Below, piece after piece: positions 1 through 4,675 of a stretch of 5,289 bases of DNA. The position numbers were made by a program, and so were the translations under genes. Under the pieces are notes generated by a model that saw only the letters and a program-made list of their open reading frames with translations, made no database searches and had not been told where the DNA came from. The stretch's first letter is position 1, and the number at the start of each line of letters is the position of its first letter. Origin of the DNA: Alkalimonas sp. (GTDB lineage Bacteria; Pseudomonadota; Gammaproteobacteria; Enterobacterales; Alteromonadaceae). The stretch is taken from positions 1 through 5,289 of the forward strand of contig JAIUMG010000235.1 in assembly GCA_022565655.1 (NCBI GenBank), given 5' to 3'.

Positions 1-349
1 GCAGAAGTTTATCGGTGACTTATCTGGCGGTGAACGCAACCGGGTTCATTTAGCTAAACTGCTGCGTGCTGGCGGCAATATGCTGCTGCTGGATGAGCCA
101 ACCAACGATTTGGATGTGGAAACGTTACGAGCACTGGAAAATGCACTGCTTGATTTCCCAGGCTGCGCCATGGTGATCTCGCATGACCGCTGGTTCCTCG
201 ACCGCATTGCCACCCATATTCTGGATTACCGTGATGAAGGCCAGATCAATTTCTTTGAAGGCAACTACTCGGATTATGAGGCCTGGATCAAAGAAACCCT
301 AGGCGCTCAGGCGCTGGAACCTCATCGTATTAAGTACAAGAAGATCTGA
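1..349 (+). CDS. ettA: Energy-dependent translational throttle protein EttA, C-terminal part (5' end outside the window)
   Basis: This is the last 115 codons of an ABC-F ATPase, read in the frame starting at base 2 and ending in TGA at 347-349. EttA binds the ribosomal E site and gates entry into the elongation cycle according to the ATP/ADP ratio. The fragment carries the second nucleotide-binding domain's signature LSGGERNRVHLAKLL, the Walker B box MLLLDEPTNDLD, and the switch histidine in VISHDRWFLD. The ending, with ILDYRDEG, FFEGNYSDYEAW and ALEPHRIKYKKI, is nearly the same as the end of E. coli EttA and separates it from Uup, YheS and YbiT. The final residues are slightly shorter than the E. 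coli tail (KYKRIAK, from memory). Walker A and the interdomain linker lie outside the window. There is no sign of damage. The gene converges with the CBS gene at 421-843. Confidence 0.95.
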   Translation, partial: QKFIGDLSGGERNRVHLAKLLRAGGNMLLLDEPTNDLDVETLRALENALLDFPGCAMVISHDRWFLDRIATHILDYRDEGQINFFEGNYSDYEAWIKETLGAQALEPHRIKYKKI

Positions 350-368
350 TTGCGGTTGCTCCAACATT

Positions 369-398
369 GGCACTGTGTGGGCTCGCCTGCACAGTGCC
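369..398. terminator. Strong hairpin between convergent genes, possible bidirectional terminator
   Basis: GGCACTGTG (369-377) pairs perfectly with CACAGTGCC (390-398). The stem can extend inward through 378-381/386-389 (two G-C pairs and two wobbles) to a CTCG loop, giving about 13 bp. A competing outer pairing exists between ATTGCGG (349-355, overlapping the ettA stop codon) and CCGCAAT (397-403). The position, 20 bp after the ettA stop and 22 bp beyond the CBS gene stop, fits a shared 3'-end structure. Neither strand has a clear T-run after the stem, so it is not a textbook intrinsic terminator. It may instead stabilise 3' ends or work with Rho. Confidence 0.45.
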
Positions 399-420
399 GC
401 AATATCGCACTGCAGCTTGC

Positions 421-843
421 TTATGCTGGCTTCGGCTCTTTCTTTTCCAATGCTCGCATAATATCGCGCCAACTGATAATCCCCAGAGGTCGCTTCTGCT
501 GATCAACGATCGGAATGCAGGACACCTTCTCATGGTTAAACACCCGCACAGCATCCATCACATCAGCCGTTATGGGTAATGTCACCGGCTTTCGATGCAT
601 CACTTGATGCACACGCTTTTTCAAGGTGGCTAAATCTTTGGTGGTCTCAGCTGCGGTGCCCAGATTCGGGCTTAATGCTTTAAATAAATCCCGATCAGAA
701 ATAACGCCTATCAGCACGTGATGCTCCACCACCAGGATATGGTGAAATTTAACCTGATCAAAGATCTCCTTCACCACCTGCAAGGTATCATCGGGCTCCA
801 CGCTCACCGGGTTGCGACTCATTAGTTGCGTAATTGCAGGCAT
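421..843 (-). CDS. Small protein of two CBS domains
   Basis: This 140-residue protein consists almost entirely of a CBS-domain pair (Bateman module). The first runs over about residues 4-59, with MSRNPVSVEPDDTL and the closing motif GVISDRDLFKAL. The second covers about 77-134, with VMHRKPVTLPITADVMDAV and GIISWRDIMRAL. Such modules usually bind adenine nucleotides (AMP, ATP, SAM) and act as energy or ligand sensors. No catalytic or transport domain is attached, so any effect must come through a partner not visible here. The protein has no signal peptide or membrane segment, so it should be cytoplasmic. ATG is at 841-843; a weak purine-rich AAGAG lies about 10 nt upstream. The gene is separated by 237 bp from aspC on the same strand and is probably its own transcription unit. 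The ligand is unknown. Confidence 0.85.
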   Translation of the reverse strand: MPAITQLMSRNPVSVEPDDTLQVVKEIFDQVKFHHILVVEHHVLIGVISDRDLFKALSPNLGTAAETTKDLATLKKRVHQVMHRKPVTLPITADVMDAVRVFNHEKVSCIPIVDQQKRPLGIISWRDIMRALEKKEPKPA

Positions 844-860
844 GATAAGGTTACTCTTTG

Positions 861-880
861 GATTAATTTTAATCAGTGTA
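861..880 (-). promoter_or_regulatory. Possible -10 hexamer with adjoining 14-bp palindrome upstream of the CBS gene
   Basis: On the minus strand, TACACT (875-880) is a 4/6 match to a sigma70 -10 box, about 32 nt before the CBS gene ATG. No convincing -35 was found at normal spacing. Directly downstream is a perfect inverted repeat, GATTAA-TT-TTAATC (861-874), which would fall at the transcription start and could be an operator. It is AT-rich and short, so chance is a real alternative. Confidence 0.25.
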
Positions 881-934
881 TCGTATTTTTTTCCAGAACG
901 AAGCTATCGGTTGACAGATCAATTTGATAAGCGA

Positions 935-1049
935 GATCAGGCGTGCTCTAAGTGAACCTGTGAAGCCCTGGACGGGCTTCAAAGAGCCCCCAGGGATGGG
1001 TTCACGGCGCGTTCACGTGAACACGCCGGTTAGAGCATGACACCAGATC
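935..1049. repeat. ~115-bp intergenic palindromic element with branched fold, likely a dispersed repeat
   Basis: Nested inverted repeats occupy most of the gap between the CBS gene and aspC. The outer arms are TGCTCTA (944-950) and TAGAGCA (1031-1037), extending imperfectly to GATC at 935-938 and 1046-1049. Inside are three more pairings: GTGAACC (952-958) with GGTTCAC (999-1005); TGAAGCCC (961-968) with GGGCTTCA (974-981) around a 5-nt loop; and GGCG (1006-1009) with CGCC (1024-1027) enclosing the perfect 12-bp palindrome GTTCACGTGAAC (1011-1022). GTGAAC and GTTCAC each occur twice, so alternative pairings are possible. The units GGACGGGCTTCA and GGATGGGTTCA resemble each other. From memory, CAGGGATGG-containing palindromic intergenic repeats are common in Alteromonadales genomes; that identity is not proven here. 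It lies just downstream of the aspC stop and may serve as its 3' end. Confidence 0.6.
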
Positions 1050-1080
1050 AAGTCGCATGCAACCGCGCCCATGCCTGAAC

Positions 1081-2274
1081 TTACTTCAGCACCGTCGCAA
1101 CTGATTTTGCAAAATAATCAATATTGCTGTGGTTCAAGCCAGCAATACTGACCCGGCTGGAGCCCACCATGTAAATACTAAATTCGCTTTTAAGACACTC
1201 GATCTGCTCTTTGGAAATACCTAAAAAGCTGAACATGCCATGCTGACGGGTAATAAAGCTGAAATCTTGCTGGATCCCTTCAGCCGCAAACTTATCAACA
1301 ATCAGTTGTCGATAATCATTAATGCGATTACGCATCTCCGCCAGTTCCTGATGCCACAACGCGGTTAACTCCTGGCTATCCAGAATATGGCTGACAATAA
1401 TGGCGCCATGAGCTGGTGGCATCGAGTAAATGCTCCGCACTACACTCAGTAACACTGAGCGCGACGTCTCAGCAATGCTTTGGCTGGCCGCTAGCAATGT
1501 ACAGGCACCTATCCGCTCACGATACAAGCCAAAATTTTTCGAGCACGAACTGCAGAGGATCATTTCTTCTACCTCGGCAGCCAGATGACGCAAGCCGGCA
1601 GCGTCTTCATCCAGACCCGCACCAAACCCCTGGTAGGCCATATCAACCAGCGGCGTAAAGCCACGCTCTTTCGCCAGTGCGGTAAAGCGCTGCCACTGCG
1701 CAAAGGTTAAATCCAAACCACTGGGGTTATGACAACACGCATGCACCAGCACCACATCGCCCGGCTGCACTTGTGCCAGCTCAGCAAACATCTGCTCTTC
1801 CAGCAAGCCTTTGGTGTCGTAATCGTAATAGCTGTACTCTTTGACCTTGAGCCCGGCAGCCTGGAATAACGAGATATGATTGGCCCAGGTTGGCGTGGTC
1901 ACCCAGATGGTAGCATCAGGATTCGCCCGCTTTATAAACTCGGCGGCAACACGCAGTGCTCCGGTACCGCCCGGCGTATGAGCTGTAGTCAGGCGGCCAG
2001 CTAACAATGCTGGGTGCTCGGCCCCAAAAGCCAGCTTTTCAATATGCTGGTTGAAACCTAAATCACCCGCCATGCCAATATAGGTTTTGCTATCCTCTTT
2101 AGCCAGGCGCATCGCTTCGGCTTTTTTAACGCACTTCAACACGGCCGTATGGCCTTGTTCATCTTTGTAGACGCCTACTCCCAAATCAATTTTATTGGGG
2201 TTGCTGTCTTGTTGATACGCTGCCATCAATCCAAGAATTGGATCGGTTGCCACTGGCTGTAACTGAGAAAACAT
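1081..2274 (-). CDS. aspC: Aspartate/aromatic amino acid aminotransferase, class I PLP-dependent
   Basis: This 397-residue protein transfers the amino group between aspartate (and probably aromatic amino acids) and 2-oxoglutarate, in the cytoplasm as a homodimer. Its length and numbering match E. coli AspC (396 residues). The key residues fall at the same positions: Tyr65 in TYIG, Trp130 in TPTW, Asn183 in CCHNPSG, Asp211 and Tyr214 in DMAYQGFG, the PLP lysine Lys246 in SSCSKNFGLY, Arg254 in YRERIG, and the substrate carboxylate-binding Arg280 and Arg374 (SSRVSIAG). PAHGA and HGMFSFLG favour AspC over TyrB. The usual HNPTG is HNPSG here, a mild change. ATG is at 2272-2274, with AGG 9 nt upstream just after the stop of the preceding GAF gene. 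That 16-bp gap implies one transcript from the promoter at 3043-3071. The exact substrate range cannot be read from sequence. Confidence 0.93.
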   Translation of the reverse strand: MFSQLQPVATDPILGLMAAYQQDSNPNKIDLGVGVYKDEQGHTAVLKCVKKAEAMRLAKEDSKTYIGMAGDLGFNQHIEKLAFGAEHPALLAGRLTTAHTPGGTGALRVAAEFIKRANPDATIWVTTPTWANHISLFQAAGLKVKEYSYYDYDTKGLLEEQMFAELAQVQPGDVVLVHACCHNPSGLDLTFAQWQRFTALAKERGFTPLVDMAYQGFGAGLDEDAAGLRHLAAEVEEMILCSSCSKNFGLYRERIGACTLLAASQSIAETSRSVLLSVVRSIYSMPPAHGAIIVSHILDSQELTALWHQELAEMRNRINDYRQLIVDKFAAEGIQQDFSFITRQHGMFSFLGISKEQIECLKSEFSIYMVGSSRVSIAGLNHSNIDYFAKSVATVLK

Positions 2275-2290
2275 AGTGCTTTACCTGTAA

Positions 2291-2995
2291 TTAGTCACTG
2301 CTTGATGGATCTGCGACTGGCAGAAATGCAGGTACCATCAGACAGATGGCTACCAGCAATGCCAGGGATGCAGGGTGAAAGACATTTTGCTGAAATGCTT
2401 CAGCATCGATAATACCTACTATTTTGCCTGATTGGTCAAACAGAGGCAAACAGGCTTCTGCCTGAACTTTAGGATCGCAGGTGTAATAATCACCGCCTCG
2501 GGCCAAATACTGCGGAATATCATTAATCACCCGAGCTTTGCCGGTTAAACCGACCGAGCTGTTGTTGCTGTAACGGGCAAATTCGGCAGAAAGCGGAAAC
2601 TCGGCACGGGAAGCCGCACCATAATAGACCAGCTTCACCAATACAGGCTGCTGTTCGGCATTGACACGGGCTTGATAGATACCGAACCACTCCATGCCTG
2701 TGCGCTGCTGGAAAGCATGGCAGAAACGCTGTAATTGTTGTAGTGCCTGCTTATTGCCGGCGGTTCTGCCACCAAGGATCTGGCTTAGATCATAAGGCTC
2801 ATCCGCCAGCTGGCCAAACAAAGAGCAAGCGCCCCCTTCTCCAAGCTCAGGCACCAGATACTGCCATTGCACCTCTGCAGCGGGCTGCTCATCCAGAACA
2901 TGCTCTAACCATTGAATTTCACGCTCAATCTCCAAATAATCCAGCTCTGCCCACTCGCGTAGCCCACTTCGCTCGATATAGCTTGCTATCAACAC
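2291..2995 (-). CDS. GAF-domain protein with fRMsr-like Cys motif, co-transcribed with aspC
   Basis: This is a 234-residue protein. The first ~85 residues are unassigned and largely acidic and helical. A GAF domain follows over about 95-227, from MEWFGIYQ to the hydrophobic last helix LALLVAICLMVPAFLP. The stretch YYTCDPKVQAEACLPL (171-185) with GIIDAEAF (194-201) resembles free-methionine-R-sulfoxide reductase (E. coli YebR/MsrC), where the equivalent cysteine in HIACD is catalytic. Cys173 fits that position. However, the other two fRMsr cysteines are missing; SSVGLTGKA stands where GVCGTAV would be. Reductase activity is therefore uncertain, and a sensory role is as likely. The start is GTG at 2993-2995, with AGGG six nt upstream; an in-frame stop at 3011-3013 limits any extension. 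The nearby ATG at 2995-2997 is out of frame and stops at once. The gene leads the operon with aspC. There is no signal peptide. Confidence 0.8.
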   Translation of the reverse strand: MLIASYIERSGLREWAELDYLEIEREIQWLEHVLDEQPAAEVQWQYLVPELGEGGACSLFGQLADEPYDLSQILGGRTAGNKQALQQLQRFCHAFQQRTGMEWFGIYQARVNAEQQPVLVKLVYYGAASRAEFPLSAEFARYSNNSSVGLTGKARVINDIPQYLARGGDYYTCDPKVQAEACLPLFDQSGKIVGIIDAEAFQQNVFHPASLALLVAICLMVPAFLPVADPSSSD

Positions 2996-3042
2996 ATACC
3001 ACCCTGCAGTTTAGCCATCCAGATTTCCAAAACCAATGCTGC

Positions 3043-3071
3043 ATTCTAGGCAAAAAAGCAGTAAAAGCCAA
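3043..3071 (-). promoter_or_regulatory. Sigma70-type promoter for the GAF-aspC operon
   Basis: On the minus strand, TTGGCT (-35, 3066-3071, 4/6) and TAGAAT (-10, 3043-3048, 5/6) are separated by exactly 17 bp. Transcription would start near 3036, leaving a leader of about 40 nt before the GTG start codon at 2995. This is the best-scoring sigma70 pair I found by eye in the divergent region. For yciH in the opposite direction only a poor pair was seen (TTGCAA at 3093-3098 and TACTCT at 3116-3121, 17-bp spacer). Confidence 0.55.
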
Positions 3072-3157
3072 CAGAAATAAATTCATGTCCGGTTGCAACA
3101 CAGTCGGAAGATGCTTACTCTTAACGCCTATCTGTTCATTTATTCTAAATTGTGGTT

Positions 3158-3559
3158 ATGAGTCGAAAAAGCATCTCACTGGCAGATTGGCAGCAACAGG
3201 GTAAACCAGCTTCAACGTCGTCAGTGCCGAGCAAGCCCGATACCAAGCTGGTGTACAGCACGGATGGTGGCCCGGTCGCAGCCAAAAAAGCAGAAAAAGC
3301 CGCTGGTCAGGCTTTTAGTGATGGCAAAGTGCGCTTACAGCGAGAGTCTAAAGGCCGAGGTGGCAAGCGCGTGATTACCATCCGGGGCATCGCTGAACCG
3401 CATGAGCAATTGCTGGTCATCTGCCAGCAGCTAAAAAAAAGCTGCGCCTGTGGTGGCACAGTTAAAGATGGAGTGATCGAAATTCAGCATGAGCAACGTG
3501 ACAAGCTGGAACAGGCACTACAACGACTCGGCTACAGCACCAAGTGGGCCGGTGGCTAA
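3158..3559 (+). CDS. yciH: YciH, SUI1/eIF1-family translation factor
   Basis: The 133-residue product belongs to the bacterial SUI1 family, related to eukaryotic eIF1. E. coli YciH has been reported to affect fidelity of translation initiation, but its cellular role is not settled. The family marks are LVYSTDGGP (31-39), VRLQRESKGRGGKRVITIRG (58-77), and the very conserved KKSCACGGTVKDGVIEIQ block (93-110), ending in KWAGG just as E. coli YciH ends in KLAGG. The N-terminus is about 23 residues longer than in E. coli (108 residues) and polar, with ISLADWQQQGKP. ATG at 3158 was chosen; an in-frame GTG at 3152 would add two residues. Neither has a good Shine-Dalgarno, with only GTGG close to the ATG. 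It is divergent from the GAF-aspC operon and followed 63 bp later by the double-receiver gene. Confidence 0.92.
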   Translation: MSRKSISLADWQQQGKPASTSSVPSKPDTKLVYSTDGGPVAAKKAEKAAGQAFSDGKVRLQRESKGRGGKRVITIRGIAEPHEQLLVICQQLKKSCACGGTVKDGVIEIQHEQRDKLEQALQRLGYSTKWAGG

Positions 3560-3622
3560 TTGAGAGCAGCAGAGCCGTACCATTTTTCTACCATCATATT
3601 TTGATATAGGTGTCCTTCATTT

Positions 3623-4417
3623 ATGAATCATTTTTCTACTGCTGATCTTTCCATCTTGCTGGTCGAGCCATCCGATATGCAGCGCAAAGTTATTATGAAG
3701 CACTTGCAACAAGAAGGCATCCAACACATTGACCAGGCGGCCACCCTGACCGAAGCCAAGCAGCGGCTTCGAAGCCATCAGCCAGACTTGATCGCCTGTG
3801 CATTGCACTTCAGCGATGGCACCGCCTCTGACTTGCTGGCTTTTATTCACCAACAGCCTGCACTGTCGCAAGTCCCCTTTATGCTGGTATCCAGCGAACA
3901 TCGTAAGTCACAACTGGAGCAGTTTAAGCAATCCGGCGTGATCGCGATTCTGCCAAAGCCTTTCACCGCTGATCACCTGGGAACGGCGTTAAATGCCGCG
4001 GTCGACCTGCTAACTCCATCTGAGCTTGAGCTATCGATGTTTGATGTGCATGATGTCCGGGTTTTGGTGGTGGATGACAGCACCCTGGCCCGCAATCATA
4101 TTCAGCGCGTGTTACGTAACATGGGCATACAACATCTGGTGGAAGCAAAAGATGGCAAAGAAGCCATACACATTTTACAGCAACAGATGTTTGACTTGGT
4201 GGTGACGGACTACAATATGCCGGAAATAAATGGTCAGGAGCTGACCCATTACATTCGTGAACACAGTCAGCAAACCCATATTCCCATCTTAATGGTCACC
4301 AGTGAAGCCAATGATACTCACCTCAGCACCATCGAGCAGGCGGGCGTGAATGCGCTTTGTGACAAACCTTTTGCACCAGAAACCGTAAAAAGCTTATTGT
4401 TTAAATTGTTGGAATAA
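3623..4417 (+). CDS. Tandem receiver-domain response regulator (pseudo-receiver plus active receiver)
   Basis: This 264-residue cytoplasmic signalling protein is built only of two CheY-like receiver domains, with no DNA-binding, GGDEF or other output domain. The second (about 145-264) is canonical: Asp151-Asp152 in VLVVDDS, phospho-acceptor Asp196 in VVTDYNMP, Thr226-Ser227, and Lys248 in DKPF. The first (about 9-130) is degenerate. The acidic pair is Glu15-Pro16 in LLVEPS, and the phospho-acceptor position is Ala60 in DLIACALHF, though Ser90 and Lys112 in PKPF remain. The first domain therefore probably cannot be phosphorylated and may serve in binding. A partner kinase is not in the window. 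ATG at 3623 is preceded by AGGTG at 3608-3612, and the gene ends in two consecutive stops (TAATAA). It is on the same strand as yciH, 63 bp away, but shows no functional tie to it. Confidence 0.9.
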   Translation: MNHFSTADLSILLVEPSDMQRKVIMKHLQQEGIQHIDQAATLTEAKQRLRSHQPDLIACALHFSDGTASDLLAFIHQQPALSQVPFMLVSSEHRKSQLEQFKQSGVIAILPKPFTADHLGTALNAAVDLLTPSELELSMFDVHDVRVLVVDDSTLARNHIQRVLRNMGIQHLVEAKDGKEAIHILQQQMFDLVVTDYNMPEINGQELTHYIREHSQQTHIPILMVTSEANDTHLSTIEQAGVNALCDKPFAPETVKSLLFKLLE

Positions 4418-4438
4418 TAAGCAGAATTTCAGTATAAT
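4409..4438 (+). promoter_or_regulatory. Candidate sigma70 promoter at the 3' end of the double-receiver gene
   Basis: TTGGAA (4409-4414, 4/6) and a perfect TATAAT (4433-4438) are 18 bp apart. The -35 overlaps the last codons of the receiver gene, and transcription would start near 4445. It could give a long leader for the PEP-CTERM gene or a short separate RNA. The -10 sits in the loop of a small inverted repeat (TTTCAG 4427-4432, CTGAAA 4441-4446), so the same bases might instead be a weak 3'-end hairpin. Confidence 0.35.
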
Positions 4439-4473
4439 CGCTGAAAGCTTCTAGGTAAGATGTTGTGGGTTAG

Positions 4474-4526
4474 GGTTGGCGGTGACTGTATATTGTCAGT
4501 TATCTTTACACCCATCGGTTCCAGCC
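4474..4526 (+). other. Imperfect long hairpin potential in the intergenic leader
   Basis: Three nested pairings can form in order: GGTTGG (4474-4479) with CCAGCC (4521-4526), GGTG (4481-4484) with CACC (4509-4512), and ACTG (4485-4488) with CAGT (4497-4500). They are separated by internal loops. The 5' side also contains a G-rich run at 4467-4482. It does not match any riboswitch class I know. The pairings are short and may be chance. Confidence 0.2.
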
Positions 4527-4541
4527 AGTCGAACAGTCGAC
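4483..4541. promoter_or_regulatory. Two inverted repeats, candidate enhancer-binding-protein sites
   Basis: TGAC-N8-GTCA (4483-4498) and GTCGA-N4-TCGAC (4528-4541) are centred about 121 and 77 bp upstream of the start predicted from the sigma54 element at 4586-4601. That is the normal distance for upstream activating sequences of sigma54 activators such as PrsR. The two are not copies of each other, which weakens the case for a single protein binding both. They were picked by eye in a short region. Confidence 0.25.
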
Positions 4542-4552
4542 ATTCAATATTT

Positions 4553-4565
4553 CAATCTATTGATT
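4553..4565 (-). promoter_or_regulatory. IHF binding site (perfect consensus match)
   Basis: The minus strand reads AATCAA-TAGA-TTG, which meets every fixed position of the IHF consensus WATCAANNNNTTR. It sits between the candidate activator sites and the sigma54 element, centred about 53 bp upstream of the predicted start. IHF at that place bends DNA so that a distant activator can reach sigma54 polymerase. The surrounding DNA is AT-rich, as is usual for IHF sites and also favourable to chance matches. Confidence 0.5.
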
Positions 4566-4585
4566 TTTAAGAGAAAATAAATCAA

Positions 4586-4601
4586 AGGCATGCTTTTTGC
4601 A
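4586..4601 (+). promoter_or_regulatory. Sigma54 (RpoN) -24/-12 promoter of the PEP-CTERM gene
   Basis: The sequence AGGCATG-CTTT-TTGCA matches the consensus TGGCACG-N4-TTGCW at 10 of 12 positions. The invariant GG (4587-4588) and GC (4599-4600) are at the required 10-nt spacing. The predicted transcription start is near 4612, giving a leader of about 64 nt. Promoters of this type need an ATP-dependent enhancer-binding protein. The IHF match and inverted repeats upstream fit that architecture. Confidence 0.6.
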
Positions 4602-4604
4602 TTT

Positions 4605-4633
4605 TTTAATCAGTTGTGAGGCAATGCTATGAT
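4605..4633 (+). promoter_or_regulatory. Alternative extended -10 sigma70 promoter
   Basis: TGC-TATGAT (4625-4633) is an extended -10 box with a 5/6 hexamer. A poor -35 (TTTAAT, 4605-4610) lies 17 bp upstream. Start would be near 4640, about 36 nt before the PEP-CTERM ATG. It competes with the sigma54 element as the explanation for this gene's transcription; both could be used. Confidence 0.35.
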
Positions 4634-4661
4634 GCATACATGCTTCGTGGTTACAGTATAG
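4629..4661 (+). CDS. Possible 10-codon leader ORF (MMHTCFVVTV)
   Basis: Two consecutive ATG codons at 4629-4634 open a 10-codon frame ending in TAG at 4659-4661. It is preceded by GAGG (4618-4621) at a 7-nt spacing, a normal Shine-Dalgarno arrangement. It would be the first ORF on a transcript starting near 4612 and ends 14 nt before the PEP-CTERM start codon. The peptide has no repeated amino acid that would suggest attenuation. It may be chance, and it would not be translated from the alternative start near 4640. Confidence 0.25.
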   Translation: MMHTCFVVTV

Positions 4662-4675
4662 ATCAAGGAATAGTT

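Noticed and set aside
330..579. Short frames on both strands across the ettA end and the CBS gene end
   Set aside because: They overlap two confidently assigned genes and the hairpin between them, and have no protein features.
944..1037. tRNA-like cloverleaf
   Set aside because: The pairings are branched but there is no T-loop GTTCRANY motif in the right place, no anticodon arm of normal size, and no CCA-adjacent acceptor stem. A palindromic repeat fits better.
1416..1658. Plus-strand frame inside aspC
   Set aside because: It is antisense to the catalytic core of aspC, and the translated sequence has no domain or initiation signal.
3152..3157. GTG at 3152 as the yciH start
   Set aside because: It adds only two residues and has no better Shine-Dalgarno than the ATG at 3158, so the ATG is preferred, with little certainty.
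2743..3204. A 153-codon plus-strand reading frame overlapping the GAF gene start and the yciH start
   Set aside because: It lies antisense to the well-supported GAF gene and out of frame with yciH. The product is low-complexity, rich in Pro, His and Ala, with no recognisable domain.
3617..4148. Minus-strand frames inside the double-receiver gene
   Set aside because: They are antisense shadows of an intact two-domain protein; one is Cys/Pro-rich noise.
4467..4482. G-rich run that could be read as a telomere-like repeat or a G-quadruplex
   Set aside because: Only two GGG tracts are present. At best it allows a weak two-layer quadruplex, and a telomeric repeat makes no sense in this context.
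4418..4675. c-di-GMP or other known riboswitch upstream of the PEP-CTERM gene
   Set aside because: I searched by eye for GEMM-type core motifs and other common riboswitch signatures and found none. The foldable part is only weakly paired.
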